NCBI GenBank assembly: GCA_023374045.1
Contig: CM041779.1
Span: 302,074,167-302,138,166, forward strand
Source of the DNA: Limonium bicolor
Lineage: Eukaryota > Streptophyta > Magnoliopsida > Caryophyllales > Plumbaginaceae
Length of the DNA: 64,000 nt
Direction of reading: 5' to 3'
Shown here piece by piece: positions 1 through 11,228 of this stretch. The position numbers and the translations under genes are program-made. The notes below the pieces were generated by a model. That model did not search any database. It was not told the origin of the DNA and saw only the letters and a program-made list of their open reading frames with translations. The stretch's first letter is position 1, and each line of letters starts with the position of its first letter.

Positions 1-555
1 ATGCGGTTATCATATGCAGCGAAAGCTGACCCCCTAGGGGGAACGTTTTTAGTGTGCAGGTACCCGAAGCAGACATGGTCGCAGTAAGAGACCGGTGGCA
101 GTGTAGATTGAAGAGGATAGTATTGAACGTGTAGCCTTGAAGTAGTAGTGTACCAAGGGGGTACACCTTGTGCATTGTAAGTAAGTAGATGTGAGGAATG
201 GGTAGATGTAGACTCTTAATGAGTATGAATGGAATTGAAAGAGGTATTGTATTTGTATAAGGAACTTAGTAAACTCGGTTATGTATATCGTATTGAATGG
301 TATTGTAAAGGAGCAAGGTGTTGAATGGAGCAATATAGAATTTAGTTGGTAAATGGAGTATGTAATGTAAATGTGTAGTACTCGGGATTCCGGTCCATCA
401 GACCGATGCTGTATGTAGTAGTAGTAGCTTTGTTAGTCACGTGGGTGACTAACGGCATTGTATCACCCACCGTATGTAAGCATGTACCGCTGCGTGAATC
501 TGGAAGTACGAGGAGATTGGACGGTAATGACAGTATTAACGGTAGGGGTGTTACA
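1..555 (+). mobile_element. 3' part of a chromovirus-type LTR, plus orientation (left-truncated by window)
   Basis: The stretch ends in GGTGTTACA, the sense-strand LTR terminus shared by the Tekay-like elements here. It is the reverse complement, with divergence, of the LTR that starts at 63269. No primer binding site follows its end, so it is a 3' LTR, a solo LTR or a broken copy. It lies inside another LTR fragment of the opposite orientation. Short ORFs in it are not conserved and I do not consider them coding. Confidence 0.75.
432..453 (+). other. U5 stem-loop (plus-oriented LTR copy)
   Basis: Perfect 8-bp stem GTTAGTCA/TGACTAAC around a 6-nt loop, about 100 nt before the LTR 3' end. GCC and GGC outside the stem can add three pairs past a 2-nt bulge. 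It belongs to a series of covarying hairpins at the same place in several LTR families of this window. Confidence 0.7.
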
Positions 556-1411
556 GGCTCAGCACAACTTGCTAAGTATGATAACGTGCAACTCGTGAGC
601 TACTGGGCTACACACGACTAATTGGTCAATAAGCATGCAATTGATTTTAATTTAAATGACATAAAGAAGTACAATAAACACACATCATGCCAACATGTAA
701 TACATATACTCAAACAGAATGATCCACACAATGGGATTAGTTCATCGGATAAAATGTGTTAGTCCTCTTCCATTTCCTAGGCCTTCATAATTTAATTGAT
801 TCTCGAGTTTGACCTTAATTCATATATTTGTCAATACAATCCTCTTCTTGGGACTGTTTCCTTCCATCCTTAATTGATAATAATGATCGGGTATGTGAAT
901 CCTATCAAACGAGTACTAAGTCTCAATGAAGCAAACCACCGTCAAAGTGAAATACATTTCAATCCCCCATCCTTAAGCAATAGTCAAAGAAGTTAGGTCA
1001 GTTTCTTGACTTAGGGTGACCTAGTCCACAAACAATGATCTATGGAAGTTGGATCTGATGCAGATACCACCCTCCTATACCTCTTCGGGCGCGGCCAGGA
1101 ACTTCCTGGACTGCTCACACCCCCCAGTTTCCCAATCTCAATAGAAGTTTCTTTGTGTTATATCGAATCATCTCCGTAACGGATGTCGACTTAGTGTCTT
1201 AGGGAATTAGTGAGAAGTTCTCATATAATTTCCACAGTTAGTTTCGCATACCAAGTCCTCTTGGATTTTCTAACCATAATCATATGTTCTATATGTGAGG
1301 TTTAGTCTACTAAGTTTGTAGTTAGTAGGACATCACAAGGTAGTTAAGGTTAGATAAACATAAAACAACACAGTGCATTTATCTTATTGGTCGTTCAAAC
1401 AAGCACTTAGC
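556..1411 (-). mobile_element. Old LTR fragment W, host of element 1 (left part)
   Basis: Diverged similarity to the LTR at 61353-63268, for example the region around CACGACTAATTG and GCATGCAATT. The last five bases (TTAGC, 1407-1411) are the target site of element 1 and recur at 61218-61222, where the fragment resumes. No gene is visible in it. Confidence 0.55.
1407..1411. repeat. TSD of element 1 (TTAGC), left copy
   Basis: TTAGC directly precedes the TGTAACACC terminus of the left LTR. The same five bases follow the TATTTCA terminus of the right LTR at 61218-61222. This proves that the two LTRs, 51.7 kb apart, bound one insertion. Confidence 0.9.
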
Positions 1412-1515
1412 TGTAACACCCCTATTCCTAAACCTGTAATAAACATCGCAAGTCGTAGCAAAATAAATAACGTCGCAGCGGAAAATAAAACTATCTACCC
1501 TTGGTGTTACACGCC

Positions 1516-1537
1516 GTTACTCATCCTTGTGAGTAAC
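1516..1537 (-). other. U5 stem-loop, element 1 3' LTR
   Basis: 8-bp stem GTTACTCA/TGAGTAAC with a 6-nt loop, 104 nt from the LTR terminus, flanked by GCC and AAGGC. The stem sequence differs from the other families at paired positions, so pairing is kept. Confidence 0.75.
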
Positions 1538-1835
1538 AAGGCATCCTTACTCTTTCCAACTAATATACTCCTCTCGCTGTGATGAACCGATACTGAGCAC
1601 TCTAATTATTACAGACCAAATCCAAAACTAAATGAGCAACTAATTAAATACAACAATCCCAAAATACAATACATATTAAATCTACAAAGTGTTTATTAAG
1701 ACATAGTAGCTACCCTGTTCCCCGCACTCCGGCTTGTGTCTTCTTCAGTAACCTGAAATGTTTTGCCCATTGAAGGGCTCAGCAATCGAAATGCTGGTAT
1801 GCTAAATGTAGTCCTAAGTCATCTAGATTCCTTAA

Positions 1836-2126
1836 AGTATTAACTATGAAATTAAGTCTTGGTCAAAGTGTTGACCAAAAACTTTGTGTTAAAATGATTT
1901 ATGACATAAAATATTAAGTTTATAAAAGTTTTGGGATGAATATGTAATTTATAAAAGTATATATGTAAAAACCGAATTGAATAAGGGCGGAAATGTAATT
2001 TGCAAAATATATGGGTCCTTTCGGTAATTAAGAAGGATTAAATATTAAAACTATAGTTTATGAATTAATATGTAACTTATATAAAGTTTTAGTGTTAAAT
2101 TGTAAATAAAGGAAAGATATTTATTA
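1836..2126. repeat. Inverted segment within element 1 left LTR
   Basis: It reads as the reverse complement of about 57765-58062 in the partner LTR, including the paired GGTCAAAGTGTTGACC region. The right junction sits at a shared ACCGAAA tract. It marks a local inversion with two flanking deletions. Confidence 0.85.
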
Positions 2127-4250
2127 AAACCGAAAATTGTAGGAGTAGCTAGGATGATTTCTTGCTTCAATACTTAGGAGATTTAACTAGTAAATTACAT
2201 TAAAATGGTGTTAGAACTTAAAACACCATTAATGGAGCTTAGTAGCTCTTAGGAATTAACTTAGCAAAGGAAAAAGAAAAGAGAGAAGAAGAGAAAACTT
2301 ACCATTCGGTTGATGTGGGCAAGGAAATGAATGAAGTCTCACGTAGGGTATTAAGGCAAGAATGAAGAGAATCAAATTGGTAATTATTGTCATGTAACAT
2401 AGCATTATTCTATGATTAGTTTTTGATTATTTGATTTCATAATTGACTACAAAAGTCTCTCAATTTAGACTAGGTTCACGGCTGATTGGCAAGAAGATAA
2501 TGGAGGCTTGATTGATGATTGAAACTAGAAGACAAGAGTTATGGTAGGTAGTTGTCTTCTTTGAATTTTCTAAGTCAATAACATGTTTATTCTTCCTTCT
2601 TTTCCTTATGATTCTCGGTTGCTTAGGTTGTAGATATCAATTGATTTTTGTTTGATTTGAGACAAGAGATAATGCTTGTTAGGTTTGTGTTTTATTGACT
2701 AATTAATGAGGCAATCAAACCCCATTATTCTTGATTGATTTCGGTAGTCAAGGCTACTACAAGGACTTTGATTTTGTTTTACTGTAAACAAGTTAATCAT
2801 GCTAGTTAGGTATTTGTCTATCTTGATTTATTTAGTAGCAATCATACTCCCCTTTTTCCTGATTCAAATCGGCAATCACATGCCAATGGAGCAACTTGCT
2901 TTATTTGTTTAATTGCCTAGTCAAAAGTATGACTAGATTTGCATTTAATTTCATTATCTTTATTTAAGCTAATCTTCATTGTTTTCTTGCAGGGAAATCG
3001 GTAATGGAGGTCCATTTGACTGATTTAATTTGACATATTATCATATAGTATAGATAGGGATGAGTCACCATTCCATAAGACATGATTTTTGCTAAAACTA
3101 TGTCAAATAAGGCCCTAAATGGCGCCCACTATAGAGGTCAAATGGGATTGATTTTTGATTTAATTCCTGTCACATTATATTGTACTAAGACCATATTATA
3201 ACATGTAATAGGTCACAACATTTAATTGGTACATTTTTACTATGGTAAAAGGTGAAAGTTTTAAGGTAAAAATGCTGATTTTAGGTACCTTTTTGATCCA
3301 AAAATCGCCCCCACTCTTTGATCAAAAAAAAAAAAATCGCCCCCACTTGTACTATGAATTTAGTACTGCCATTAATTGATTTAGATGGTCAATTTATCCC
3401 CTTTTAAGATTATCAACTCGTGGCTCTTCAAAAGCTTCAAGGTAATTCCGTAGAACGCATTTTTGTGACACACGAAGGTGCGTTTTTGTGCTTTAAGGAT
3501 TTTCTGGAAAATAATTAGTCACTATGTGTTCCAAGTGTTTATAAACATTTTTTATGGTCAATAATAATATTTTAAGGTGTTACATTGAGTTATATGGGGT
3601 TATATCAACTCAAAACACAATTCCCGGGCTAACCGAGGCAAAAAGGAGCGTTAAGAAATTCTCCCGAGTACTTTGTTTATTTTTGAGAAAGTAGCTCGGC
3701 CATTCTCTTTAGAATGATTAATAATGATGTTAGGAACCCTAAGAATTAATTTTATAGGAGTTCGTGCCACCTCGGCACTCCTCCGGGGCATTCCCGGGGG
3801 TTTATGGGACCCCCTTAAGGCATCTCCTAGCACTTTGCGTTTAACTGAGAATTTAGCGTGAGGACTTCATCTTATATATCTAATAGAGTGTTGTGGTGCA
3901 TTTGGAATGAAGTGTAATGCTTTACTTCATCCTATAACGTATTTCCGGGACTTTCGGGCCTTAAGGGCCTTTAAGGGAACTCCCGAGCATTTTGTATTTC
4001 TTCTCAGTTTTAGATGAGGTCCTGAATTCTAAAGGTCATATAATGATCCTTGATTATCTTCATATGAGGTTTATAGCTTATATAACTTGTTTAGCTTAAG
4101 GTCGGGCTTTAACGCACGTTTTTGACCTTAAGGAGTTTAGGTGCGTTTTAACGCCTAAGTGTTTATACCCCTTCTTAGGGTTTAATAATCCCCCAAATAA
4201 TATATATGTACCATTATTTAATTATTTAAATGTTAGGGGTATTTCAGTGT

Positions 4251-4281
4251 ACCCCCCTTAAAGGGACTTCGTCCCGAAGTC
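4251..4281 (-). promoter_or_regulatory. Element 1 polypurine tract with adjacent hairpin
   Basis: On the sense strand TAAGGGGGGT lies 4 nt before the 3' LTR. This is the plus-strand primer site for reverse transcription. Just upstream in sense is a 7-bp hairpin, GACTTCG/CGAAGTC (4265-4281). Equivalent hairpins with compensating changes sit beside the polypurine tracts of elements 2, 3 and 5. Confidence 0.85.
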
Positions 4282-4875
4282 ATAACTTATACTTACTTAT
4301 CCTATGGAATCAAGTTCCTCATATCTATTCCCTGTATACTTATCATTCCTGGGTGCCAATACTATATTGGTACCTCTAAATTTCATCAACAACATCCGGG
4401 TGTATGTAACTCGAATAACCACAAATCCTTTGTTTGTGATAATCAATGTAACAACAACATAAATAACTTGATAAATTATGTAAAGCAAACAAGTGTCCCA
4501 ACTTCCTAGCTATCCCACCAGGTCATCACTGCATAAGTGCAATACCAAATCCTCAGTCCTACAGAGTGCAGAGGCGTAAACCCTTGGCAGTAATTCACTT
4601 GTGTGATCGCAATAGGAATGAACATATTGTAAGGTAAATAAGTACTTCCATAAACATCCAAGTGTTACATAGAACATATCAGTACCATTCAACCAAGTGT
4701 CACATAGGACATACCAATACCAATTGTTACATAGAACGTACCAATATGCATACAAGTGTTACATAGAACACAACCATAACCATCCAACCAATTGCACACA
4801 TGCGCAACAACCAAACACAAATAACCAAGTACAAAACTAGTTTAGACTGCAGATATGCAAGTCGCATGTGGTGCT
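4282..4875 (-). other. Element 1 3' untranslated region with tandem repeats
   Basis: Non-coding stretch between the integrase stop and the polypurine tract. It holds about four imperfect copies of a roughly 30-35-nt unit around AAGTGTTACATAGAACATA at 4658-4790. The ORFs over this stretch arise from the repeats and are not supported as genes. Confidence 0.7.
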
Positions 4876-4906
4876 CTACCCCCCTTAAAAAGGGTTACGC
4901 CCACGT
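4876..4906 (-). other. Second polypurine-like tract after pol stop, element 1
   Basis: Sense TTTAAGGGGGGTA closely resembles the main polypurine tract but lies about 620 nt further upstream, just after the integrase stop. Short complementary arms (TACCCC-like and GGGTTA) allow a hairpin. Elements 2 and 3 have the same module at the same relative place. Confidence 0.65.
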
Positions 4907-4928
4907 ACCCCCACAAGTATACACAAAA

Positions 4929-7900
4929 CTAAACGAAAAGTGCTGGATACTTGTCTCCCATGGAGTCTTCTAACTCCCATGTCGCCTCCTCAACGTCATG
5001 GTTTGACCACTGAACCTTGACCATTCTAATGGTCTTGTTTCTGGTCTCCCTAGTCTTGGAGTCTAAGATGCGAACTGGGGTCTCCTCATATCTAAGTGTA
5101 GGATCTAGCTCGAGTGTCTCGGGCTCTAAAATATGTGATGGGTGAGGCACATACTGCTTTAGCTGAGAAATGTGAAATATATTGTGCACTCTCCCAAGCT
5201 CAATAGGTAAATCTAACCTGTAAGCTAATGGGCCCACTCGCTCCGTAATGAGGTACGGTCCTACATATTTCGGGCTCAGCTTGCCCTTCTGCCCAAACCT
5301 AAAAACTCCCTTCATAGGCGAAACTCTAAGGAAGACTCGATCGCCTACTGCGAACTCGAGGTCTCTCCTACGGACATCAGCATATGACTTATGTCTGTCC
5401 TGGGCTACCTTCATGTTCTTGCGTATTTGCACAATATCCTCCTTCATCTGGTCTAGGTACTCTGGCCCTAAGATGATGTTCTCACTGGCCTCATCCCAAC
5501 ATAGTGGTGTCCTGCATGGTCTGCCGTACAATGCCTGAAATGGTGGCATCTGAATGGATGTATGATAGTTGTTGTTGTAGGCAAACTCGATCAGATGTAG
5601 TCGATCTATCCAGCTTTCCAGAAAGTCTTAGGCACAAGCTCTAAGCATGTCCTCTAATGTTTGAATCGTCCGTTCACTCTGACCATCTGTCTGTGGATGA
5701 AAGGCTGTACTTAGCTTCAGCTTTGTACCTAATGCCTCCTGAACCTGCTGCCAAAATCTGGAAACAAATCTGGAATCTCTATCTGACACAATAGACTTCG
5801 GTACGTCGTGGTGTCTAATAATTTCTCTCTGGAAGAGGTCCGCCAGTTTGGGAACTTTCCAAGTTTCCTTGATAGGAATGAACTTTGCTACCTTCATCAG
5901 CCTGTCGACGATGACCCATATCATGTTAGCACCTCCTCTAGTCGGTGGAAGACCTACTACGAAATCCATGGATATATCCTCGAATTTCCAATATGGAATG
6001 GGCATCGGCTGTACTAATCCGCCCGGCCTCCAGTGCTCATACTTCACCTTCTAACATGTCATACATCTTGCCACAAATTCTGCAACATCTTTCTTCATAC
6101 CACTCCACCAGAAATGCAATTTCAAGTCCTTGTACATCTTCGATGACCCTGGGTGTACTGATAAGGATGAGCAATGAGCTTCCTGTAGTATCTTTTCCTT
6201 CAAGTCTGGGCTGGACTCTGGAATGCACAAACGACCATTCAGTCTGATTAGTCCGTCTTCACTAAGCACAAAATCATACTTCTGCCTCTCAAAGATACCG
6301 TCAGTCAACTACTGTCTGATAGTCTTCATGTACTGGTCATTAGCCTGAGCACAACGTACCTTCTCGATGAGGTCGTTGTCTCCTGTCATGGCAAATAAGG
6401 AATGAGCTCTACAGCTCAGGGCGTCAGCAACCACGTTTGCCTTGCCCTCCTTGTACCTGAGTTCAATGTCGTAGTCCTTCAGAAACTCGACCAATCGCCT
6501 TTGTCTCATGTTAAGCTCCTTCTGTGTGAATAGGTGTTGAAGGCTCTTATGATCTGAATAAACTATCACTGTAACTCCATATAAGTAGTGTCGCCAGATC
6601 TTCAGTGCAAAAACAACTGCTCTCAATTCTAGATCATGAGTCGGGTAGTTCTCTTCATGTTTCTTCAAACTGTCGTGATGCATAAGCAACAACCTTTCCA
6701 TTCTGCATAAGTACACACCCTATCCCTGTGCCTGAGGCATTGCAATAAACTTCAAATCCGTCGGTCCCCTCTGGTATGGTGAGTATTGGTGCCGACGTCA
6801 GCAGGTCCTTCAGTGTCTGAAAGGAACGCACAAAGTCTGCTGTCCATGAAAATGGAGAATCTTTCTTCATCAGGTTCGTCATAGGTTTCGCCAGTTTGGA
6901 GAAGTCCTGTACAAATCTTCTGTAGTAACCAGCTAATCCCAAGAAACTTCGGATATCTGTCATTGTCTTCGGTCTCGGCCAAGTCTTAACTGCCTCAATC
7001 TTCGTAGGGTCTACAGATATTCCGCTGGCTGATATTACATGCCCTAGAAAGGATACACTGTCTAACCAGAAATCACATTTTGAAAGCTTGGCATATAACT
7101 GATTCTCTCTCATGGTCTGCAAAACTTTCCTCAGATGCACCTCGTGCTCGTCCTTAGTCTTAGAGTAAACCAGAATGTCGTCGATGAACACAACCACTGA
7201 TGAGTCTAACTGTTCCCTGAACAACTGGTTCATAAGATCCATGAATATTGCTGGGGCGTTCGACAATCCAAATGGCATAACTGTGAACTCGTAGTGTCCG
7301 TAGCGCGTTCGAAAAGCTATCTTCTCAATGTCCTCGTCAGCTATCCGTATCTGGTGGTATCCTGATCTCAGATCAATCTTCGAGAAAACTGTAGCGCCTC
7401 TTAACTGGTCAAACAAATCATCAATCCGCGGTAACAGGTACTTATTCTTCACCGTGACTGCATTAAGCTTCTTGTAGTCGATGCATATCCGCATGCTACT
7501 ATCCTTCTTCTTCACAAACAAAACTGGTGCTCCCCATGGTGATGCACTCGGTCTGAAATAACCTTTGTCTAGCAGATCTTCTAACTAAATCTTCAGCTCT
7601 TTCATCTCTACTGGTGCCATCCTGTAAGGTGCTTTAGCAATAGGTCCTATGCCTGGTAATAAGTCGATGGAGAACTCCACATCTCTCTTGGGTGGCATCC
7701 CTGGTAATTCTTCTGGGAATAAGTCTGGAAAATCTGAAACGACCGGTGTGTTTGACTATGTCTTCTCCTCCTGCCTCATGTCCTGAACATAGCACAAATA
7801 GACTGGCTGTCCCTTCTTCACCTTCTTCATCAATGTGATAGCAGATACTAGCTTGAAAGTAGGCTCTTTTGGAATACTGCGATATGAAACCGTCTTGCCC

Positions 7901-8306
7901 TTCGGGCTCTTCAGTAGTAATCTATGTTCTGCGTAATGCAGTCGTCCCTTGTATTTCTGTAGCCAATCCATGCCCATGATGATGTCAAATCCTAAATTAT
8001 CCAGCTCAATTAACTCCGCGTGAAACTCTTCATCCATGATGTTAATCTGAACTCCCTTGTGCAGTTTCGTGCACCTCACTCTCTCCTTCGTCGGTAGGGT
8101 GACTAGGAAATCTGAGAGAGGCTCAGGGGTTGTCTCCACCTTCCTTACTAATGTAGAGGATATAAAGGAATGAGACGCTCCTGAATCGAACAGTATCGAT
8201 GCACTCACGCCATTTACTGTAAAGGTTCCCATGATGGCATTCCCCTTATCCTTGGCCTCGGTCTTGTCCAACACATTCAGCACTGCTCCTCCATTAGACT
8301 CGAGGC
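4929..8306 (-). pseudogene. Element 1 pol: protease, RT, RNase H, integrase, chromodomain (broken)
   Basis: In sense order: aspartic protease with [10 protein letters not shown]; reverse transcriptase with [11 protein letters not shown] (YxDD family); RNase H; HHCC-type integrase with SMDFVVG, SDRDSRF and HPQTDGQSE covering the DDE residues; and a C-terminal chromodomain-like stretch ending EATWELED...KYPALFV. It would make the replication enzymes of the element. It is broken by stops at 7756, 7585, 6309, 6051 and 5628, and by a +1 frameshift near 6673 in the RNase H start. The 5' boundary is the predicted 3' splice site CCCCAG before 8306, which lets the preceding gag exon join in frame. Confidence 0.9.
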
Positions 8307-8402
8307 CTGGGGTTAACAATTCGTAAGATAGTGCATGTCTCAAAGAAATTAAAATGCCATTCATTAATCCAATGATTCTCACATACAAGCTCCATAATTA
8401 CA

Positions 8403-9142
8403 TCAATATTGCCTAAATGTTAAATTCAACCATTCGGGTTTCAAATGGGTAGTATTTACTAAGGTTTACGGGGCTGTACTCAACTTAATGCTCTTAATCC
8501 CATGGTAAACTAATCTCGATTCTCCACCAAATATCAATACGTCTCCTGACTTTAAAATAATCTTTTTCGCCTTGTCCATCCTTTTCTGGTCACCGTATAA
8601 AAACTCAGCATCGCCTCCAATAGAAAATGATATAACTGGTATCCCATTGGTAATCGACTCTGATGTCTCATCTCGGTCCTGGTGTAATCCAAGTTTTCCC
8701 CCTTTCTCATAGAAGTTCGCAATACAAATGTCGGCTTTCATGTCTGGAATGGGGTTGGTTTCTAATTGTTGTGCAATCTTGACCGCTTCTATCATCAAAG
8801 TTTGAAAACTATCGGGTATCCTAGGAACTCGTGTTCCATCTATCTTTCTTACTTCACTATACAACCTAGTTTGTGGATCCCAATCCTTACCCAAACACAT
8901 CATGTACAATTTAAGTTTTGATCCACTACCATATCCCAGAGTGTAATATCCTCCAAGGCCTATTCCCAAAGTTCTACATTCATTTACAATAGCTATTTGT
9001 TCATTTAGAGTTAAGTATTGCTTGAGTAGGATCATGTCGGGTCGAAGTACTTGGCATTCTTTCTCTGGATATTCCCGACCTTCGCTCATGGGCTCAGGTG
9101 GTCTCGGTCTCATAGGTAAAGGATAACAAATGTCGAAACAAC
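8403..9142 (-). pseudogene. Element 1 AlkB-type Fe(II)/2-oxoglutarate dioxygenase exon (C-terminal stop)
   Basis: AlkB enzymes oxidatively remove methyl groups from nucleic-acid bases using Fe(II) and 2-oxoglutarate. The signature is clear: ICIANFYEKGGKLGLHQDRDE carries the HxD iron ligands, then VISFSIGG, GDVLIFGGESRLVYHGI with the distal His ligand, and WLNLTFR at the end. Two defects: a TAA at 8466, and Trp replacing the first 2-oxoglutarate-binding Arg (CGG to TGG). The reading frame runs upstream through CFDICYP to a 3' splice site at 9143. The exon sits between the gag zinc knuckles and the protease, where Ty3 elements normally have nothing. It looks closest to plant ALKBH1-like proteins (recollection, not a search). 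Confidence 0.9.
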
Positions 9143-9277
9143 CTATTAGGTGAGAGATTTCCAAAATTAGGTCTCTCTAAATTTTATTTCACACAGAACA
9201 CATACAAGTCTTATCGACTGAACAACTGTAAACACACATTCATAACATCATGCTCTTGATCTAAGTTCTAGGCTTAC
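9143..9277 (-). other. Predicted intron between Gag CCHC exon and AlkB, element 1 (135 nt)
   Basis: Donor CCG|GTAAGC (strong consensus) and acceptor AATAG|GT. Both are phase 1: the last G of the exon plus GT makes a Gly codon, and the AlkB frame continues. Without splicing Gag ends five codons after the donor. The same donor can join the protease acceptor at 8307, giving a 971-nt intron that removes AlkB. Elements 2 and 3 have matching sites and phase. Confidence 0.8.
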
Positions 9278-9579
9278 CGGTTTCGCGCTGAGCGCTAGCC
9301 TCAGCGCCTGAAGTTCCCACTGTATACAGGGTGTTTCTACTCGGAACTATCTCCTTTCCCTTCTGGCTCCCGGATGAGGATGGTTGTCCTCTCGGTCCCC
9401 TAGTGTAGGTGTTAGCCTGTGGCGCTTGGCCTCCTCTGGGTCCTCCAGTCTCTGTAGCAGGTGTCCTCTGCGAACCTCTCGATCCCTTGTATACTCTGCT
9501 TGCTGGGTTGGAGAAGCATTCGTACTCCCGGTGGCCTTCCTTCTTGCAATACTTACACTCCACCTTCCTTCCTGCGCAG
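9278..9579 (-). pseudogene. Element 1 gag exon 3, distal part: second zinc knuckle and tail
   Basis: Encodes the second CCHC knuckle, CKYCKKEGHREYEC, and a Gly/Ser/Pro-rich tail. The knuckles bind genomic RNA in Gag. The codons for the start of this exon lie at 24867-24930, cut off by solo LTR A and element 3. The cut falls between the Val and Asp codons of the first knuckle (CKRCGNDHPGVDC). Everything upstream of it on this segment is foreign LTR sequence. Confidence 0.88.
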
Positions 9580-9585
9580 TCTACT
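9580..9585. repeat. Overlapping TSDs: solo LTR A (TCTAC) and element 3 (CTACT), left copies
   Basis: TCTAC (9580-9584) is duplicated at 24867-24871 around solo LTR A. CTACT (9581-9585) is duplicated at 23496-23500 around element 3. Element 3 therefore inserted across the exact edge of solo LTR A and used its first base. Confidence 0.9.
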
Positions 9586-9678
9586 TGTAACACCCCTACA
9601 TCATACTTCACAACTAACTGGAATCGCAGCGGGAATAAACAACTAAACAATAACTAAACGGTTCGGTGCTACAACGCC

Positions 9679-9703
9679 GTCAACCCACCACACGTGGTTT
9701 GAC
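9679..9703 (-). other. U5 stem-loop, element 3 3' LTR (degraded copy)
   Basis: Same site as the perfect hairpin of the partner LTR at 19835-19856, but with small insertions that break the symmetry of the arms. Flanking GCC and AAGGC are kept. Confidence 0.55.
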
Positions 9704-10965
9704 AAGGCAGAATAAATACAAGTGTACCGGTCTGATGATCAGACTCCCGAGCATAGAACTAAAACCATTAATACATCATATACAATACCGAGTATTTAAA
9801 TACAATCTGTCACCGTAAACTGTCAGCCATAAACTGCCACTATCACTGTCAAAACCGTCACTGTCAAAACTAACGGTACAAAAGTATAACGCCACGGGAG
9901 CACAGGCGCATTCCGGGCTCAACATCCAAAATAACCAAAAGTATAACACAACCTAGATCTAAAGCCACTCCGCTTCTTCGATCCTCATCCTGCAATATAA
10001 ATGTGGAGCCCCCGAGGGGGTCAGCAACCTTCGCTGGTATGGTTAACGCGCAGCCCATCGGCTACCGGGATACGCGCAACTAATTGTCATGATAACATGG
10101 CATTGATTTTTAAACAACAACATATATAGCATAGCAAGAGTATTGCATAGCACCACAACACACATAACATTACTAGGCCAGTACACCTAGGGTACCAACC
10201 CAGCATAGTCAGAACACATGGGAGCCTAGAGCTTGTTGCCAAACTCATGTTAAGCTCTTTACATAAACTCATTACCGTTCTGTAAATCGAACGAGTAACT
10301 TAATCTCACAGGCGGATCGGATATTGTGACCCGAACACACCACACAAACACATGTTCCCACTAAACCGATCATAAGTCAGGATAGGTAAGCTTTGGAGGA
10401 AGCTAACGGGAGATTGAACGCCAATGAAGAAGGACAATCTTAACATTTAAGAGTCGAATCTGATACAGATATCTACTCTTATACTTACACGCGTGACCGG
10501 ACAACCGGATTCCTCACTCCCCATTTAGCACTTGTTAGAAGTTCAACAGTGGAACTTAACAAACAATTCACAACAAGTGGCAAGTCATGTTAGACACATA
10601 CAAGGGAAATGAGTCACGTCATAACCTCACAATAATATAACAACTGTAAACTCGTTACATGATTTAATCTTACAAAGTCATAAACACACAGAAAAACAAA
10701 CAACACACAAGCCGGTGTAAACCGGTAGGCAACAGACTGCAAGAAAACCATACCTTGGTCCTTGCCTCGATTTGTTTCCACTGTAAGCCACTCCTATACA
10801 TAATTAATAACGTCGGTTAATTAACTTACTTAACTTCAAATTTACTAAGTATCTCACATGGTTACATGATATGTTTAAATGCCCTACTTATCCTTGGTTA
10901 CCTTCATTATACACCCTAGGGTTAACTACTTATGTCACATACCTTTATTTTTTTTTTAAGGTTTG

Positions 10966-11228
10966 GTCTGTCCGACCCACCGTCCGACCCACCAACTGGG
11001 TCGGACCCTTCCAGTAATTTTCGGGTTTGAAAAACTCTACTTCGTCCGACCCATGTCCGACTCAACCAACTGGGTCGGACCATTCCAGAAACTTTACCGT
11101 CTTTTAATCTCACCCGTCCGACCCATGTCCGACTCAACCAACTGGGGCGGACCATTCCAGAACCATTTACTGGCGTATAACAGAGGCCGTCCGACCCAAA
11201 CTTGGGTCGGACCCCTGGGTCGGATGCC
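10966..11228. repeat. Array of short inverted repeats (GTCCGACCC / GGGTCGGAC) in element 3 LTR
   Basis: Four or more units, each pairing a CCGTCCGACC arm with a GGGTCGGAC arm around a loop such as CAACCAACT. The identical array is in the partner LTR at 21120-21382. It could fold as a row of hairpins or act as a protein-binding array. Similar but unrelated arrays occur in four other LTR families of this window. Confidence 0.8.

Larger units (their letters stand above)
1412..4246 (-). mobile_element. Element 1 3' LTR (rearranged, 2835 bp)
   Basis: It begins TGTAACACC and ends GGGTATTTCA on the plus strand, matching the right LTR at 55913-61217. It is only 2.8 kb against 5.3 kb. The segment 1412 to about 1835 matches the start of the right LTR. 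The next 290 bp (about 1836-2126) match 57765-58062 in inverted orientation. From 2127 onward it matches 59176-61217. The material between is missing. No gene is seen; the short ORFs here are chance openings. Confidence 0.92.

Noticed and set aside
406..621. 71-codon ORF near the window start
   Set aside because: Spans the boundary between two different LTR fragments, so it cannot be a gene.
9143..9277. AlkB as an independent host gene or chance insertion
   Set aside because: Three elements share the same position, orientation and splice phase, and the AlkB exon lies inside each LTR pair. A host gene would not repeat this.
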